A stretch of DNA of 64,000 nt from Caprella mutica (taxonomy: Eukaryota; Arthropoda; Malacostraca; Amphipoda; Caprellidae). The stretch covers positions 105,998 to 169,997 of the forward strand of contig CANNZV010002603.1 of assembly GCA_947561585.1 (NCBI GenBank), in the 5' to 3' direction. Below, in pieces: positions 30,876-42,950 of this stretch (the stretch's first letter is position 1; every line of letters starts with the position of its first letter). Below the pieces are notes generated by a model. That model worked only from the letters and a program-made list of their open reading frames with translations, did not search any database and had not been told where the DNA came from. The position numbers and the translations under genes are program-made.

Positions 30876-32920
30876 GTTGAGGCCATTTCGTGCGGTTTCA
30901 ATCACCTGTGACTATCGGCAATCTACAGCGAATTAAGGAGAATGTCAATAAAAAAATTTCTTAAAGATCATATACAATCTGCGACACCTCTCTTCATTGA
31001 AAAGTTTTTTCTTAGGAAGTGTAGCGATCATATTCAATAAATCTATCGATTCCTAAATAACTATAATTTGAGTTGTATCTTCGGCTTTCAGTTGAACTAT
31101 ATGAAATTTAAACTTTGTAATTGAGAACTCCCGATTAACAGAAAATAGTTAACATTTAAAGGATTAGTAAACCTTTGGACCAATTTTTTCTCTAATGTTG
31201 GTAAAGTGATATTAATAATGGAATACGATATAGTTATTTCATTTTTCAAGTCCGATTTAAAAAACAAAAATATTTCGCAGCACCTTCTACTGATGTAATC
31301 TGGAACTAAAACTCAGCTGAAGTTATTTGTAAATAAATTCGCACGAAACTCCATACAATCCGTAGGTACTGGCAGACATACTTTAAGTCAAAAATCGTAC
31401 CTCGCATTAACTTAGAAATTGAACATAAAGCGGGGGAGAACCCAGCTTCAATGTAAAGAAATTTTTCTGAATGCGTCGGTGAAATACTCTTTTACATTCA
31501 TTGTATTTTTCCATTAATTTAATGTTGATGATAGTGAAGCATATTGGAAAAAGTAATTTGAAATTAATTTTGTTTGATTTACTGAAGAAGGATAGTTTTA
31601 CAGGGAATGTAGTTTGATTAAAGCAATCATAGAAAAAAATACAATAGCGTCTAGAGTAAGATTTTTCATTTCTTTAATTCAAATAGTTATTTTTACGTTT
31701 TAAATTGCAGCCGGGCAATTTTCTGCGTGATTTATGTTTAACAGTATGCAGTCAGCTTCAATAAAGTACGAACAGTGTGCCAGGGGTAACTGTTCTATTT
31801 TATGAAATTGAACAATATTACTGGGTTAAACCTAATAAAGATTAGGGATTTCTGAAATACAATGATTTACTATTGTCTATTGATATGGTGATTCATTTCC
31901 TATATAGTAATTCACTTTTTAATGTAGATATCACTTTAAGAGATGTTTATACATCTGTTATATACTTGCTATATAGTTTACATACGAAATAATTTATTTA
32001 CGTCAGAACCTGTTATCTGATATTGATACTTCCCGTTATACCAAATGAAACTCTTTCCTCGATAATAATAGCATCACATTATTCAAAGCATTATAAATTT
32101 TACAATTTTAGAGCTTAAAATGTTATTACACTTCAGAACCAATATTGAATATTTTTTATATAACTCATTATAAATAGAAAACTCTTCCTTTACTAAGGAT
32201 ATACCTTTTAATTATATAATTTAGATTAAATTTTCAATTCTTAAAACAATTTATATTTACATTATTTTTTACTTATCTGCAATGTCGTTTGTGAAACTTT
32301 ACAGTTGTCAAAATACTCAGGGAAATACTATAGTTAGCCCTCAAATATAAATATGCAACATTTTTGCTTTAAATTTATTATGCTTCAGAACTTGAATGTA
32401 ATTAGATCATTTTCTATTGTTAAACGTAAATTAAAAGAATTATAAGATTATAGTATCATCATATAAATATTAAGTTAAATATTAAAATGTTAAATCTCAT
32501 TCACAAAAAGTTAGCTCAGTAGGTATAGACTGGTAAGTTGAAGCTGTTGCGATCACTCAATTACGTGGTAAAGAATATTTTGTAAAGACATCCATTGCAG
32601 CTATTTAGCCATTGGATGCCTACAAACGTTATAGAAATGGAAGGGCTATTATAGTACATCTTGTAATGATAATTCTAAAGTTATTGGGTTGAGTATCAGT
32701 TCGATGATGCCCATATTTTGATGGTGAACGTACAACTGCCCTGCTATATATTATAACTTAAATAATTAGACGAGTTGTAAAGCGTTTGTAAAGCTTTACC
32801 TTTCATGGATTGAATTTAATCTGAAGTACATTACTATTTTAACCTAAGAATTTAGTATAGATTATTAATTGTTTAGTGTGAAATTGTGAATGAAGAAGCA
32901 CATAAATTAATATTTAATTA
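30876..32920. other. Gene-free AT-rich stretch
   Basis: About 2 kb of AT-rich sequence with no coding signal and no structure I can define. GTTAGCTCAGTAGGTA near 32511 resembles a tRNA A-box, but no matching B-box or acceptor stem is visible. Confidence 0.5.
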
Positions 32921-32925
32921 CAGTA

Positions 32926-34020
32926 GAGCTCCTCTATAGTGAACTTCAACTAGTTCACTATAGAGCAGGGTTTCCAAAAGTGGTCCGCTGTGAACCTATG
33001 AACCAAAAGTAGGTTCATGGCGAACCCCCTTTTGGTTCGTGGCATTTTAGACTATTTTAAGTAGTTATATAGTTTCTTTTTATAATCGAGGTGGTCCTTT
33101 AATGTAAATTATTATTTTTAAGTAGAAAAATACTGATGTAAATGTTATATTACACATATACACGTTATAAACTTATATATGTAAAAAAGTATAATAGTAA
33201 ATAATATTCCCCTCTTATTATATGCTTGCTATGAGATATATACAAAGAAAATATAAAGTAAAGAATAACATTTCAATACATACATAATTGTATTCATTGA
33301 TGTGATATCCTTCAATTATTGATGATGTAGGAATAGTAGCGAAGTCAACCTTCTCCAATGCATTTTCTATGAAATATTTTTTGAGTTTCAATGATAGACT
33401 TAATTATTATATTAAACTATAATATAAATTTATTGCATATTGGTATTTGATTTGCAATTCAATGAAAAATTATTTCTATATTTAAAAATCATAATATTTT
33501 TGTCCATACTAAGTTTAATAAATAGTGTAACTACTAGTTAGTTACGAAAAGGATCCGACTTATTTATAATTTGTTGTGAATTTTCTATCCACTATTGGCT
33601 ATTGCACAATATTGAAATATTTAGATATTTTCAATTGTTACAACTTTTGATGTACTTTCCATAATTGCATAATAATGCACCATACCATATATTTATCAAT
33701 TTATATTCATTTCCTGAAGTATAGACACTCTTATGGTGCAGATATGAAAGTGGTCCGTGGTTATTTAGTAATTTTCAGTTTAGGTTCGTGAGAAATGAGA
33801 GTCTGGGAACCACTGTTCTAGAAGATTTAGTTTACTGTAAAGCATATGAGAGATGAATAGAAAACTGGAATTTTCATTGCAGACTATACAAAATATTTTC
33901 TTTCTTATTCAAATAAAATCATCAGGTATACAACGTATTTAATTCATCTGAACTCTTAAAAATCAGGATGATTCAATGCACAAGACTTCATTATAGAGGA
34001 GTTGTTCTGGTAGAACTCCT
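32926..34020. mobile_element. Probable pogo-like element, interrupted
   Basis: The left end CAGTAGAGCTCCTCTATAGT (32926) is mirrored by an imperfect right end with ATTATAGAGGAGTTG and GGTAGAACTCCTCC (33990-34022). CAGTAGA-CTCC ends are known from pogo/Tigger-type elements. Related GTTCACTATA-CAGG words occur at 35590-35690 and 57490. An 850-bp hAT-like insert fills most of it. Confidence 0.45.
32966..33815. mobile_element. hAT-like element with CAGKGKTTCC ends (850 bp)
   Basis: CAGGGTTTCCAAAAGTGGTC at the left is inverse to GAGTCTGGGAACCACTG at the right, and GAACC / GGTTCGTG words lie just inside both ends. These match the widespread hAT end type CAGNGGTTCCCA. The flanks CTATAGAG and TTCTAGAA share five of eight bases. 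No ORF. Confidence 0.7.
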
Positions 34021-34096
34021 CCAGAATGAAATATAACTTATTTACAATACGGCGGAAACGCCGCGTTCTCACCGCCTAGTATACTTTGGATTTTAA

Positions 34097-34696
34097 AGGT
34101 CCTCGCCAGGCTCTGGGAAAAAATTGAGTTTATAACATAATATTATAGAACTAAGGTCTACGATCATTATTCTGCAAACCGCATACAATTCGGTTCAGTA
34201 TATATTTTATAATTTGTTTTCAAAGTTTTTTAATACTCTGTGAGCAACAATTGGGCGAATCACTAATCTGATGCTCAAGAAGAAGATTGTAAACTCTTTG
34301 TTTTGATTATAAATTTGAATTTTATAAACAAACCATGCATTTTCGGCCTTTATTTAAATTATATTAGATATTAATTGTTTCCTAAAGTATATAAACGTTT
34401 CCATTATAAGTTCATTCAATTTTATACCTTTACACGAATATAAAATGGATTTATTAAACCTAATACCTAGTTGACAATCAAAACAAATGGTGTACATTCT
34501 TTTTCTTCAGGCTGAAAATTTCTTAAATTAGTAAGTCGGAAGTAAAATAAGTTTTGTAGAGTTTTGATTTTAAAAATCTTTAAAAGCATACAGAATTAAA
34601 AATACGTTACCAAATTCGATGAGGTTTGCAGCAAAATGATAAGAAACATTAGCCTCGTTGAATAAGACAATAAAAATATTTGCTTGGAGGGGACCT
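34097..34696 (+). mobile_element. TTAA-flanked element T1, copy 2 (600 bp)
   Basis: Same ends and palindromic interior as 4018-4607, with TTAA at 34093-34096 and 34697-34700. The flanking sequence carries GC-rich words (GGCGGAAACGCCGCG before and CACCGCGGCGGTGG after) that may be one interrupted host repeat. Confidence 0.85.
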
Positions 34697-34762
34697 TTAA
34701 GAAGCAGTAGCAAAGCAGTAGCACCGCGGCGGTGGAACTGCCAGTACAGTATGGGCCTAAGC

Positions 34763-35398
34763 GGTGTCATAAGTATGCTTGCGCACAAACAGAAAAATTT
34801 ACTAAAATTATTTTTTTCAAACAAAAATACCTAACACAAAAATCATTTACAATTTATCATTAACAAACCATTATTAAATAAATGTTTAGTCCTAATTTAT
34901 ACACATGTCCTGCATTTCTTGACATAACTTAATCCTTGTCCTCATTGCTGTCATAACTCTCTTAATTAATGCCGAATTTTCTTAGAGTAAATTCACTTCA
35001 CTTGTGATTCTCTCATTCAAGTCGTCTAAGTTCACAGGCGGAGTTGATTACTCTTACTCTTTAATGTCCAAATAAGAAAAAATCACCTGGTGTCATGTTC
35101 AGTGATCTTGGGGGCCACTCATTTGCATGGTTTAGTGCAATAATGCGATTGTTGAACACAACAGTTAGGAAATGTCGCAAAGTGATCATCATGGCAATAA
35201 TGAGAATATGGATTGAATTAGATAATTCGAGAAGAAATGGAGGGATTAGGTAATGATTAGGAAGAAATATAGATTAAATATATATTTTATAATGGGTTGC
35301 TAATGATACGATATAAATATAAAGTATTATAGTGTTTTTCTGTAATTAAAAACAATCTTCGTAACTTTATGTTTGTGCGCAAGCATACTTTTGACACC
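34763..35398. mobile_element. Mariner-related element with GGTGTCAWAAGTATGC ends (636 bp)
   Basis: GGTGTCATAAGTATGCTTGC (34763-34782), continuing GCACAAAC, is inverse to the right end with TTTGTGCGCAAGC and TTTTGACACC (ending 35398), one mismatch in about 28 bp. It encloses a transposase remnant on the minus strand, so it is an internally deleted, dead copy. No clear TSD is seen. Confidence 0.75.
34892..35117 (-). pseudogene. Mariner/Tc1-type transposase C-terminal remnant
   Basis: The minus strand from 35117 gives WPPRSLNMTPGDFFLFGH, which matches the conserved region of insect mariner-family transposases around WPxxSPDLxPxDFFLWG, the block containing the last catalytic aspartate. A stop and a frameshift follow. 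A second frame then reads NLDDLNERITSEVNLL, a stop, and VMTAMRTRIKLCQEMQ, the usual C-terminal helix. Upstream domains are missing. It is clearly inactive. Confidence 0.75.
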
Positions 35399-35875
35399 AT
35401 TTATTATAATCACTGTAGCATTAATATTGATGTACAAATAGTTTTGATTTTTTTTCTCCATTCAAGTAAAAAAAGTAGACGAACACAATGGTAATTTTAG
35501 AAAATTCATAACGTCAGTATTTTCTGAGATATATAAAATAAAAAATTGGTTCCGCTTTTTTTGACCCACCCTGTATACTAAATATGTTCACTACATAGGT
35601 AAGTTCACTATACAGGGTTCTACTATACATGTACAGTTTGGTTCACTGTACAGGAGTTCATTCTTGAGGAGTTATACTATACTGAAACACTTTATCACAG
35701 AATTAAATACAAGGTAGCTCGAAATAGCAGTCAGAAAGGAATGTAGCTCCATGAACAAAGTCACCTACCAAAAATAAAATTTTATGAATAAAAAACACAC
35801 GAAAGGAAATAATTATTATTAATAACCGTAGGTTTATTTTTAACAGCAAAATTAAAATGAAACTATAATTATATA
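35399..35875. other. Gene-free stretch with transposon end fragments
   Basis: GGTTCCGCTTTTTTTGACCC and ACCCTGTATAC at about 35548-35579 form a mariner-like end of the CAGGGTG type, like 47440. GTTCACTATACAGGGTTC (about 35605-35622) and nearby related words resemble the pogo-like ends at 32926. These are fragments without partners. Confidence 0.4.
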
Positions 35876-36059
35876 TTATAACCGATTGAAGTTTTTTAGA
35901 TTGATATTTAGGGCTTTAATTATTATAGTATAATTATATTTGAAAAGTATTTCACCCTTGAATTGCATAGATAGCATTATTAGGAACATATCATCAATAT
36001 TTACTATGGTTTGTATACTATCAGATGAAAATTTCAAATAGATAGCTACTAGTAGTACT

Positions 36060-36260
36060 ATATGGGAAAATGTATATATCAAGTTCTTGCGCATGCGCAC
36101 GAGAGTAAAAAAAAGATGTTCTTCACTCTCCAGTCAGTGTTTGTGAAAAATGTTATGGATTGGTGTTCAGTTCTTATTAGTTTGCTGTCAGTCGTCTTGG
36201 AAAGTTAGGTTGTGTGTTGTTTAACAGTTAGTCCTAAATTAGTTGCCTGTGCACCAAGTT
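36060..36260 (+). promoter_or_regulatory. Possible promoter with NRF1-like palindrome and TCAGT initiator
   Basis: TTGCGCATGCGCACG at about 36086-36100 contains the NRF1-type palindrome TGCGCATGCGCA. About 40 bases downstream CAGTCAGTGTTTG includes TCAGT, an arthropod-type initiator. The next plus-strand gene is the RING protein at 38179, so this could be its distal promoter with a 5' UTR intron. No transcript evidence is available. Confidence 0.25.
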
Positions 36261-36889
36261 GAAACAATTTATTCGCGAAAAAAATACAGTAGGTACAGAT
36301 AAATAAGAATAGCACATTACAAAGCATATTATATATTATATTCAATCGAAATTAAGAGAATTATACTCAAAAATTCCGAATCTGTCGCTAGTTTCATGAA
36401 AAAATATAACTCATTTGAACGCTGAAGTTGTTCTGACGACTTCGTACGTATTCTGAAGACTAAATCGCTGCCACTGTAACCACTCCCATTGGAAAGTATG
36501 AGTTTGATTTTCATCCGATTTCATCTGAAGTCGTCAGTGCGAAAAATCTCTTGAATACGCATCCATAGTAACCGTACCTTGATGCATATTGCATGTACGG
36601 ATGGATAAGAGCATAGTAATAGGTACAAGTTGATCATAATAATTATGCGCAGGTATGAAATGTTTAAGCCGATTCAGAGCACCAGTCGATCTAGAAATTC
36701 TCTGAGCTACATAGCCATAGCTACATATATGTTTGGCCAATTGTTAGTGTATCATTTAAAAATTGAATGAATTTTATATCTAGTAATTAGGTAGTCTAAT
36801 GAAATGTAATTAATATCGACAATAAGATTAATAGATTTTTTATTGCCTCCGAGGCATAAGTTTATCTTAAGAATTTACAACAGAAACAG

Positions 36890-37225
36890 ACTTTAGGTGT
36901 AAAACTTTAGGTAGATGGAAAAGAAGGGGCTCAGGACTGTTGTAATTTGGATTATTGATTGCCTTATTTTCAATTTTTTCATGTTTATCATTTTTAACGC
37001 TAATTGACATTTTCCTCTTCCATTCTTGAGTGCAGGCAGCCACCGGTGCTTGTGTCCCTTTTCGTCACATTCCATATAAAGAGACTGCATTCACGGAGTA
37101 GCTTTTCTGCAACCCTGGGCTTTGTTCATGGTGACGCTTTCCATATGACTATAGTGATATTTTAGTCCCTTGTATTCAATTTCATAATGAAGTCAGCGTC
37201 CGAAGCAGACGTTAAAATCCTACTA
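36890..37225 (+). repeat. Interspersed repeat family I, copy 6
   Basis: Contains GGCAGCCACCGGTGCTTGTG, TTTTCGTCACATTCC, CACGGAGTAGCTTTTCTGC, TTAGTCCCTTGTATTCAAT and CGAAGCAGACGTTAAAATCC. The donor-like GGTAAGTG is missing, replaced by CATATAAAGAGACTG. Confidence 0.8.
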
Positions 37226-38178
37226 AATTACCAACCATTTAAATTTGTTATCTAATCATACATTGCCTTTTGTTAATTAACTAACAATTATTACCAATTA
37301 TAGATCTCGCGTGAAATTTATGTATATATTTATTAGGGTGATTAAAATATATGACTATTTTAAATTCTACGATTTTTCTATATATTGGTCTAAATTGTCA
37401 AAATATTTAAAATTAATTTAAAATCTTAAAATTTAAGTGAAAACAATTCGTATTTGGGGTGTAGCCCGATATTTGAAATTTCCATATATTTCAAAAATGA
37501 TGATTTTTTTTTCAAATATATTTCTTTTATGCTGGAAGTTAATGCACATTAATAGAGAACTAGTGAAAAACATTATTTTACCCAAATGTATGGGTGCAAA
37601 TGATTGTAGTACCTATGGCAGCCACATGGTATAGTTGACAGTTTCAATATTTAGATGTGGAGGTGATCTACTTCTTGGAGTTATAATGTAAATTTGATGT
37701 TGTTACATTCTAAAGTAATTGGTATGCTAGACCTATAGTCGAAACTTTCACTAAAAAACATTATTTAACATTCCATATATCTCATGGATTTTATTGAAAT
37801 CTTGAAATATTCAACTCTCAGGCGAAACGTCGGTTTTTGGAGTTTCACTTGTAATTTTTTTAAGCGAGAATCTATTTTTCAAATCACCCTAATATTTATA
37901 CATAGATTCGTCAAAATTCATTGGCCCATGTAGAACTTTATTAGAATGTGTGAAAAAGAAGAGTTAGGTCTAGTAAATATAGAAAATATTTTCATTTCAA
38001 TAAGTTATTCGATATTAACTAAGAAAAAACTATTTAAATTTTATATTTGCATTAAAGCTGCCAAATGAAATGTGTAATTATTATAAGCTTATTACATATT
38101 CAGAGAGCTTTCCATCAAATTACTTGTAACAAATATATAAATTATATTAAGAGTTAGTTATTATTTAATTTGAAGATA
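37226..38178. other. Gene-free stretch upstream of the RING gene
   Basis: AT-rich sequence and presumed 5' flank or intron of the RING gene. The open frame at 37437-37634 has no recognisable feature and no ATG context worth noting. Confidence 0.4.
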
Positions 38179-40133
38179 ATGAGTGGACTGGAGAAAACAT
38201 CATCCGTGTTTGAGGGGATGCTATATGGAGGAAATTTTTTCTTCGCAAAATTGAAGGAGAAACCTTTTTTTGTGGAAACTAACTCCATTTCGGCAGAACC
38301 GACCGGTGATCCTCATCGCTGGAAATTCAGTTACAATCCAATATTTTGTGATGTTAGTAGTGAATCATTGGAACGAATTTGCATCTTTTTGCTGCACGTC
38401 TTTAATGAATTTGAAGATACCTTTGAACGCTTTTTGAACCTAACTTCTTATTTGAACGCTTTTGATAAGTTGTTCGACAACTTAATTGCTGAATTAGACA
38501 AATCGACAGAATTTGATATAGTCATTTCAAGTTGTAACATCTTGATAATAATGGGCAAGTTGATTGGAATAAGCAGACCATCTGTGAAGATGAATTCTGA
38601 TACCAGAAGTTATATCAAAGTCGTTGATAAACTCATTTTACTGAAAGAAAAAATTGTTAATGATTATGCCATTGAAAACAACTTATTGAAGTTGTTACTA
38701 AAGACTGCTTTGATGGATATGAAAACCAAAGTTTTAGACGCTCTCGATTTAAATGCACACACAGATTTGAAAAATAATACGTATATACTTTCTGATGAAG
38801 AAGATGTATATCTTACCCCTGATAATATCTTCAAATACAATGGAATAGACAATTACTATGGCCATTTGACAACTGATATAGAATTTGATGATAAAAATGA
38901 TTTAGTAACAATTATTTTCCGTTCGACCAGTTTCTGCCCAGACTTTGCTAATTTTAGAGTAGAGTCATCGAACTATCCTCTTTACGCATCATCTGAAGAA
39001 CTTGCTAGTATATGTGATGAAAATTCATTGAACTGCAACGAAAATGTTAAAAATTTAAGACAAATTTCAAATTTGCGCAGAACACCACAAGAGGATTTTA
39101 AGATCACCGATGATGAATTCTTTGAACTTGTACTTAAATTCACAGTAAGCTTCTTCAATCGGAAAAAGAGAAGGAACGAAAGGGATGAATATGTCATTCT
39201 AAAGCCAGAGGAAGTTTTTTTCATCTTTGAGTATGTTGCTGAGCTGATGACTACATACAAGTTTCTATTATTTGAAGCGTCTAATACTACATATCTCAAT
39301 CCAGTAATTTTTAGAATGATCGCTGATGTGATGAACTACGTGAGATATAGTGAAGTTCTACATCTAGATTGCATAAACCACTTGTATGTCATTGCAGGCT
39401 CCTTATTCAATTTATTTGAGAATATAAAAATGAATCCTAATTTTGAGCAGAAACCCATTAATATTTTATTGATATTAACAAAACTTGTAAACACAATGTC
39501 GGAAGAATTAAATGAAGTCACTAAGGTTGTTCGTTTTGAAAGTGGCGTTAAAGTGCACATTCTACCTATCAGATTTATAGAAACTGCCGAAAATGTTCCT
39601 AGAATACGAATGTCTTACTGGAAGGACATGCTTGTCAAAATATCAAAGGCTGACAGTTCACTGGCGAGACAAGATACATGTCCTGTATGCCTAGATGATA
39701 TGCCAACTTCTTCTACTTACGGCCTCTTGGTGTGCAGCCATACCTTCTGCTACACTTGCCTTGCGAGACTAGTGACAGAAAATACGTAAGTATTTAATAA
39801 TAATTATTAGTTTATTAATCGATCTCATGATATAAGCATACCGTTAGAAAAAGATATGGACATAATATTTAGCAGAACTAGATCTCAAAAAACAAGGAAA
39901 TTGAGTCAATTTAGACCATTGATGACCAGCGTGGTGGGAACTTCTACCATATTTTGCTTTGGATTGTGAATACAATTCAAATATCATGAATCTTAACGCT
40001 ATTGTTTTTCTAAAGTTCTCCACTGTTTTTTTCCAGTTCCCTTTTGTGCCCAATTTGCCGTGCTCCTTGTAGGGAAATTATCCTCAGTCATTCTATTGAA
40101 AATATTTGCCAAGGACTTCTGAACAAGAGATAA
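38179..40133 (+). CDS. Two-exon RING (C3HC4) protein, otherwise unrecognised
   Basis: Exon 1 runs 38179-39785 and ends at AATAC/GTAAGT. Exon 2 runs 40037-40133 after TTTTTTTCCAG and ends with TAA. Joining them keeps frame (phase 2) and gives 567 residues. The C-terminal RING has ligands C501, C504, C519, H521, C524, C527, C540 and C543; the last pair (CPIC) lies in exon 2, so the domain exists only in the spliced product. The order and spacing fit C3HC4 RINGs of ubiquitin ligases, so ubiquitin transfer is a reasonable inference. Residues 1-495 are mostly helical-looking and leucine/asparagine-rich, without a membrane segment or a domain I recognise. I cannot name an orthologue. The reading frame is intact and base use is similar to its surroundings. 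Confidence 0.85.
39786..40036 (+). other. Intron splitting the RING domain
   Basis: A 251-base intron with GTAAGT donor and TTTTTTTCCAG acceptor. It separates the third cysteine pair from the final CPIC pair of the RING. Reading through instead of splicing gives an immediate TAA and a protein without a complete zinc site. Confidence 0.85.
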
Positions 40134-40364
40134 AAATTGTTATTTTTCATTGTTATTCTACCTATGATAATCTTTATAAGACGAAATGAGAAATTGTTCA
40201 ACGTTTAACTGAGAAAATTTACATTTCCATGAATGTTCATGTTTGGTAATATGAAGTATGAATTTAATATTTAAAGTTTAATTATTCCATTATTATCCTA
40301 ACTTTTTTTGAAAAGTGGTAGTGGCCAAATTCAGAACTGAACTTAGCAACTAGAATCTGGAATA

Positions 40365-40590
40365 CTACTATTCATTTTCTATCACCTCTTCATTTTCCTC
40401 TTCCATACGTGAGTGCAGTCTCTGGTGCATGTATCTCTTTTCGTCACATTCCTTGGTAAGTGACTGCATTCACAGAGTAGCTTTTCTTCATCTGTGTTAG
40501 TCAACAACTGGCAACTGCTTGTAGGTGACTTTGTTCAATAATCATTTTCCTGCATGATTGCGTCTTCCAGTCCCTTGTATTTACTTTGGA
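40365..40590 (+). repeat. Interspersed repeat family I, copy 7
   Basis: Contains TATCACCTCTTCATTTTCC, GTGAGTGCAGTCTCTGGTGC, TCACATTCCTTGGTAAGTG, CACAGAGTAGCTTTTC and TTCCAGTCCCTTGTATTTA. It lies in the 3' flank of the RING gene. Confidence 0.8.
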
Positions 40591-42340
40591 TCTTACTAGT
40601 TTGAAGCATGCCACCAAATTTATTATTTTATGTATTTTTGTCCAAAGAATCCATTTTATTCTAGAAACTAATACTTTTTGAGCTATGAGGGTTTGAATTG
40701 TTTTCATATAATCCCTATCTGATATACTGAGAAAACAGAGTTTTTAAAATTCTTCTCATCTTGAAGAATCTCAGAATATATGGTGTAATGTAGTTTTTTG
40801 TAACTGCTACTTTGTTGCACTGCACACTTTCAGAATTTGTAAAACGACCTGACAGGGGGTTTGGGTGACGACCCGCCCATCCATACACTAATATTAGGAT
40901 TGAAGAAATAAACAGACAATATCACCGAAATAGGGAAGATCCGATAATAAATAGGAGGCGTGCGTGCCACCGTCCCCCCCCCCTCCCTTTCCCTCTGAAC
41001 CTCCCCCCCCCCCTGCCAGGTTATGATGCAGTCATGAAGTGTACGGTACAAAAAGATAGCGAAAACAAAAAAATACGTTACAACCTCGCAAAAAAATCTT
41101 CAATGTTTGAAAAAATTTCAATGAAAACACGATTTTTCTCAATGTATTTAATCTTTAAGTAATAGCTAGATAGGATGTAAATAACTTCAAAGCTTCTATG
41201 TTCAAAAGTATTAGTTTCCACAAAAAACTTTTTCGAATTCTTCGGAGAAAAATAGATAAGATTAAAACACTAAAAATTAAAATTGGATATTGACTTTTTT
41301 ATTGAAAAATCTTTACAACCTATAATAGATTAACTAATTTATTAAGAATGTCTACTGTGAGGCTAATTTGGACCCACCAAAGTGAACTGAGTTGGTTTCC
41401 CTCTTAAAAGCTTTGTCTACACCTGTTCATCTATCTTTTCCTTAAGCGCGCACAGTGTTGAAAGGCGGTACCGCATACGTCATTGAAAGGAGGCATGCGC
41501 AGTTGAATGGGATTTTTCATGACGCATGCGTCTATTCCTGAGAGGAAAGGGAAGACAAACTTCGAAGTCGCACCTTTTTGTTTCAACCTTTATTCAATAT
41601 TCAATAACTAATTAAGAATATAATCAACAGAAGACTATAGTCTAATACTTTGAAATCCACAATCTATTCTGAAATACCTATGAATGTGGTATAAGAATTA
41701 ACAGAGCTGCTGTAGGTCTTTGGTTAGACTTCATTCCTATGTTGTAGATCATTCACTGCAAGCAGAATAACAGTATAGGAGTCTAATATGACCTACATTG
41801 AGCCTACGAGACTACCTGGAGATATGGCATAATGCGAGACATTTACTGCTTTATATAATTAAAATCAAATCCCCCTACAAACAACGGTCTGTCGATTCGA
41901 TGGAGCAATCCATCGATTCTATATTCCAGGCAATCGAAAAGAAATCGAATCGATATACGTTGTTTATAGGGGAAGTTTTCTAAAATAATATCAAATCGGT
42001 TGACATTTTCTGTAAATATTATATTTGGTTCAGAAACAGGCTGCAATATCATGACTGGTTAGAAACGGTTAATAATAATAAATGATGACTAGTAAAGCAC
42101 AAAAAGTATTGCAGGTAGATAAAATTTTGAAATCATTTTCTGAAAACGGATGATTTTGGTCGAAAGAATGTTCTAAAATTTTACTATTTTCAGAGTTAGA
42201 TAAAACGGTAATGGGGTTCTGGAGGAAACCTCTCTGTGTTGACTAACTTTCTTATATATATTGTAGTTAGAGATTTATATTGTAATGTATATTCATATTA
42301 AATATTTATATCAATAATTATATTCAATATTCAATATTGT
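40591..42340. other. Gene-free stretch with C-rich tract and GCATGCGC words
   Basis: Two runs of C (40974-40983 and 41004-41014) sit in a C-rich tract. At 41440-41540 GC-rich words CATGCGCAG and GACGCATGCGTC recall NRF1-type sites but have no gene beside them. Short open frames are not convincing. Confidence 0.4.
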
Positions 42341-42950
42341 AACTAGAGTATGTGCACTCGGTAGAGCGCATACCTTCGCCTCCGCTTTGTCGCTTCTCTC
42401 CCAAAATTTAAGAAACTGCTAACTGGATAATAACCAATCGTCCAAAGTATTTTACCAAAAGTACAATACTTTTGGAGTTATCGAGTTATAAATGACCTTG
42501 ACCTTTGACCGGATCGCTTCAAAAATTCTACCAGATCGTTCATGGACATTGACCAATCGTCCCATCAAATTTCTGCCAATTTGGTTTAATGCTTTTGGAG
42601 TTATTGAGTTACAAATGGCCTTGACCTTGATCTTTTGACTTTTGACTCGATCGTTCCCAAAATATAACAAAATGGTTCATGTATATTGACCAATCGTCCC
42701 ACCGAGTTTCATACAATATGGTACAAAACTTTTTGAAATATAAATGACCTTGACCTTTATCTTTGACCGGGTCGCTCCCAAAATTCTACCATCAAGTCAC
42801 TGGACATTGACCAATCGTTTCACTATATTTCAGGCAATTTGGTTGAACACTTTTTCAGTAAGCGAATAACCAGATGATAAATAAATAAATAAATAAATAA
42901 ATAAAGTCCGATGAAAATATGACCTTCCCGCATTCGGCGAAGGTAATTAA
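42341..42950 (+). repeat. Repeat N, copy 1, with internal ~110-bp tandem units
   Basis: Begins AACTAGAGTATGTGCACTCG, with ATACCTTCGCC inside, and ends GGCGAAGGTAATTA, so short inverted words mark both ends. Inside, about four degenerate units repeat ATGACCTTGACCTTTGACC and GACATTGACCAATCGTCCCA. A (TAAA)n tract precedes the right end. A second copy in the opposite orientation lies at 52399-52858. It is non-coding and dispersed; whether it is a SINE-like or DNA element is open. Confidence 0.75.

Noticed and set aside
32508..32580. tRNA-like A-box GTTAGCTCAGTAGGTA
   Set aside because: No convincing B-box, acceptor stem or anticodon arm can be folded. At best it is a decayed SINE head.
37437..37634. 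65-residue frame upstream of the RING gene
   Set aside because: Hydrophobic but without signal or domain features, and codon content is like AT-rich intergenic DNA.
40830..41051. Frame across the C-rich tract
   Set aside because: It arises from homopolymer C/G runs with no recognisable protein.
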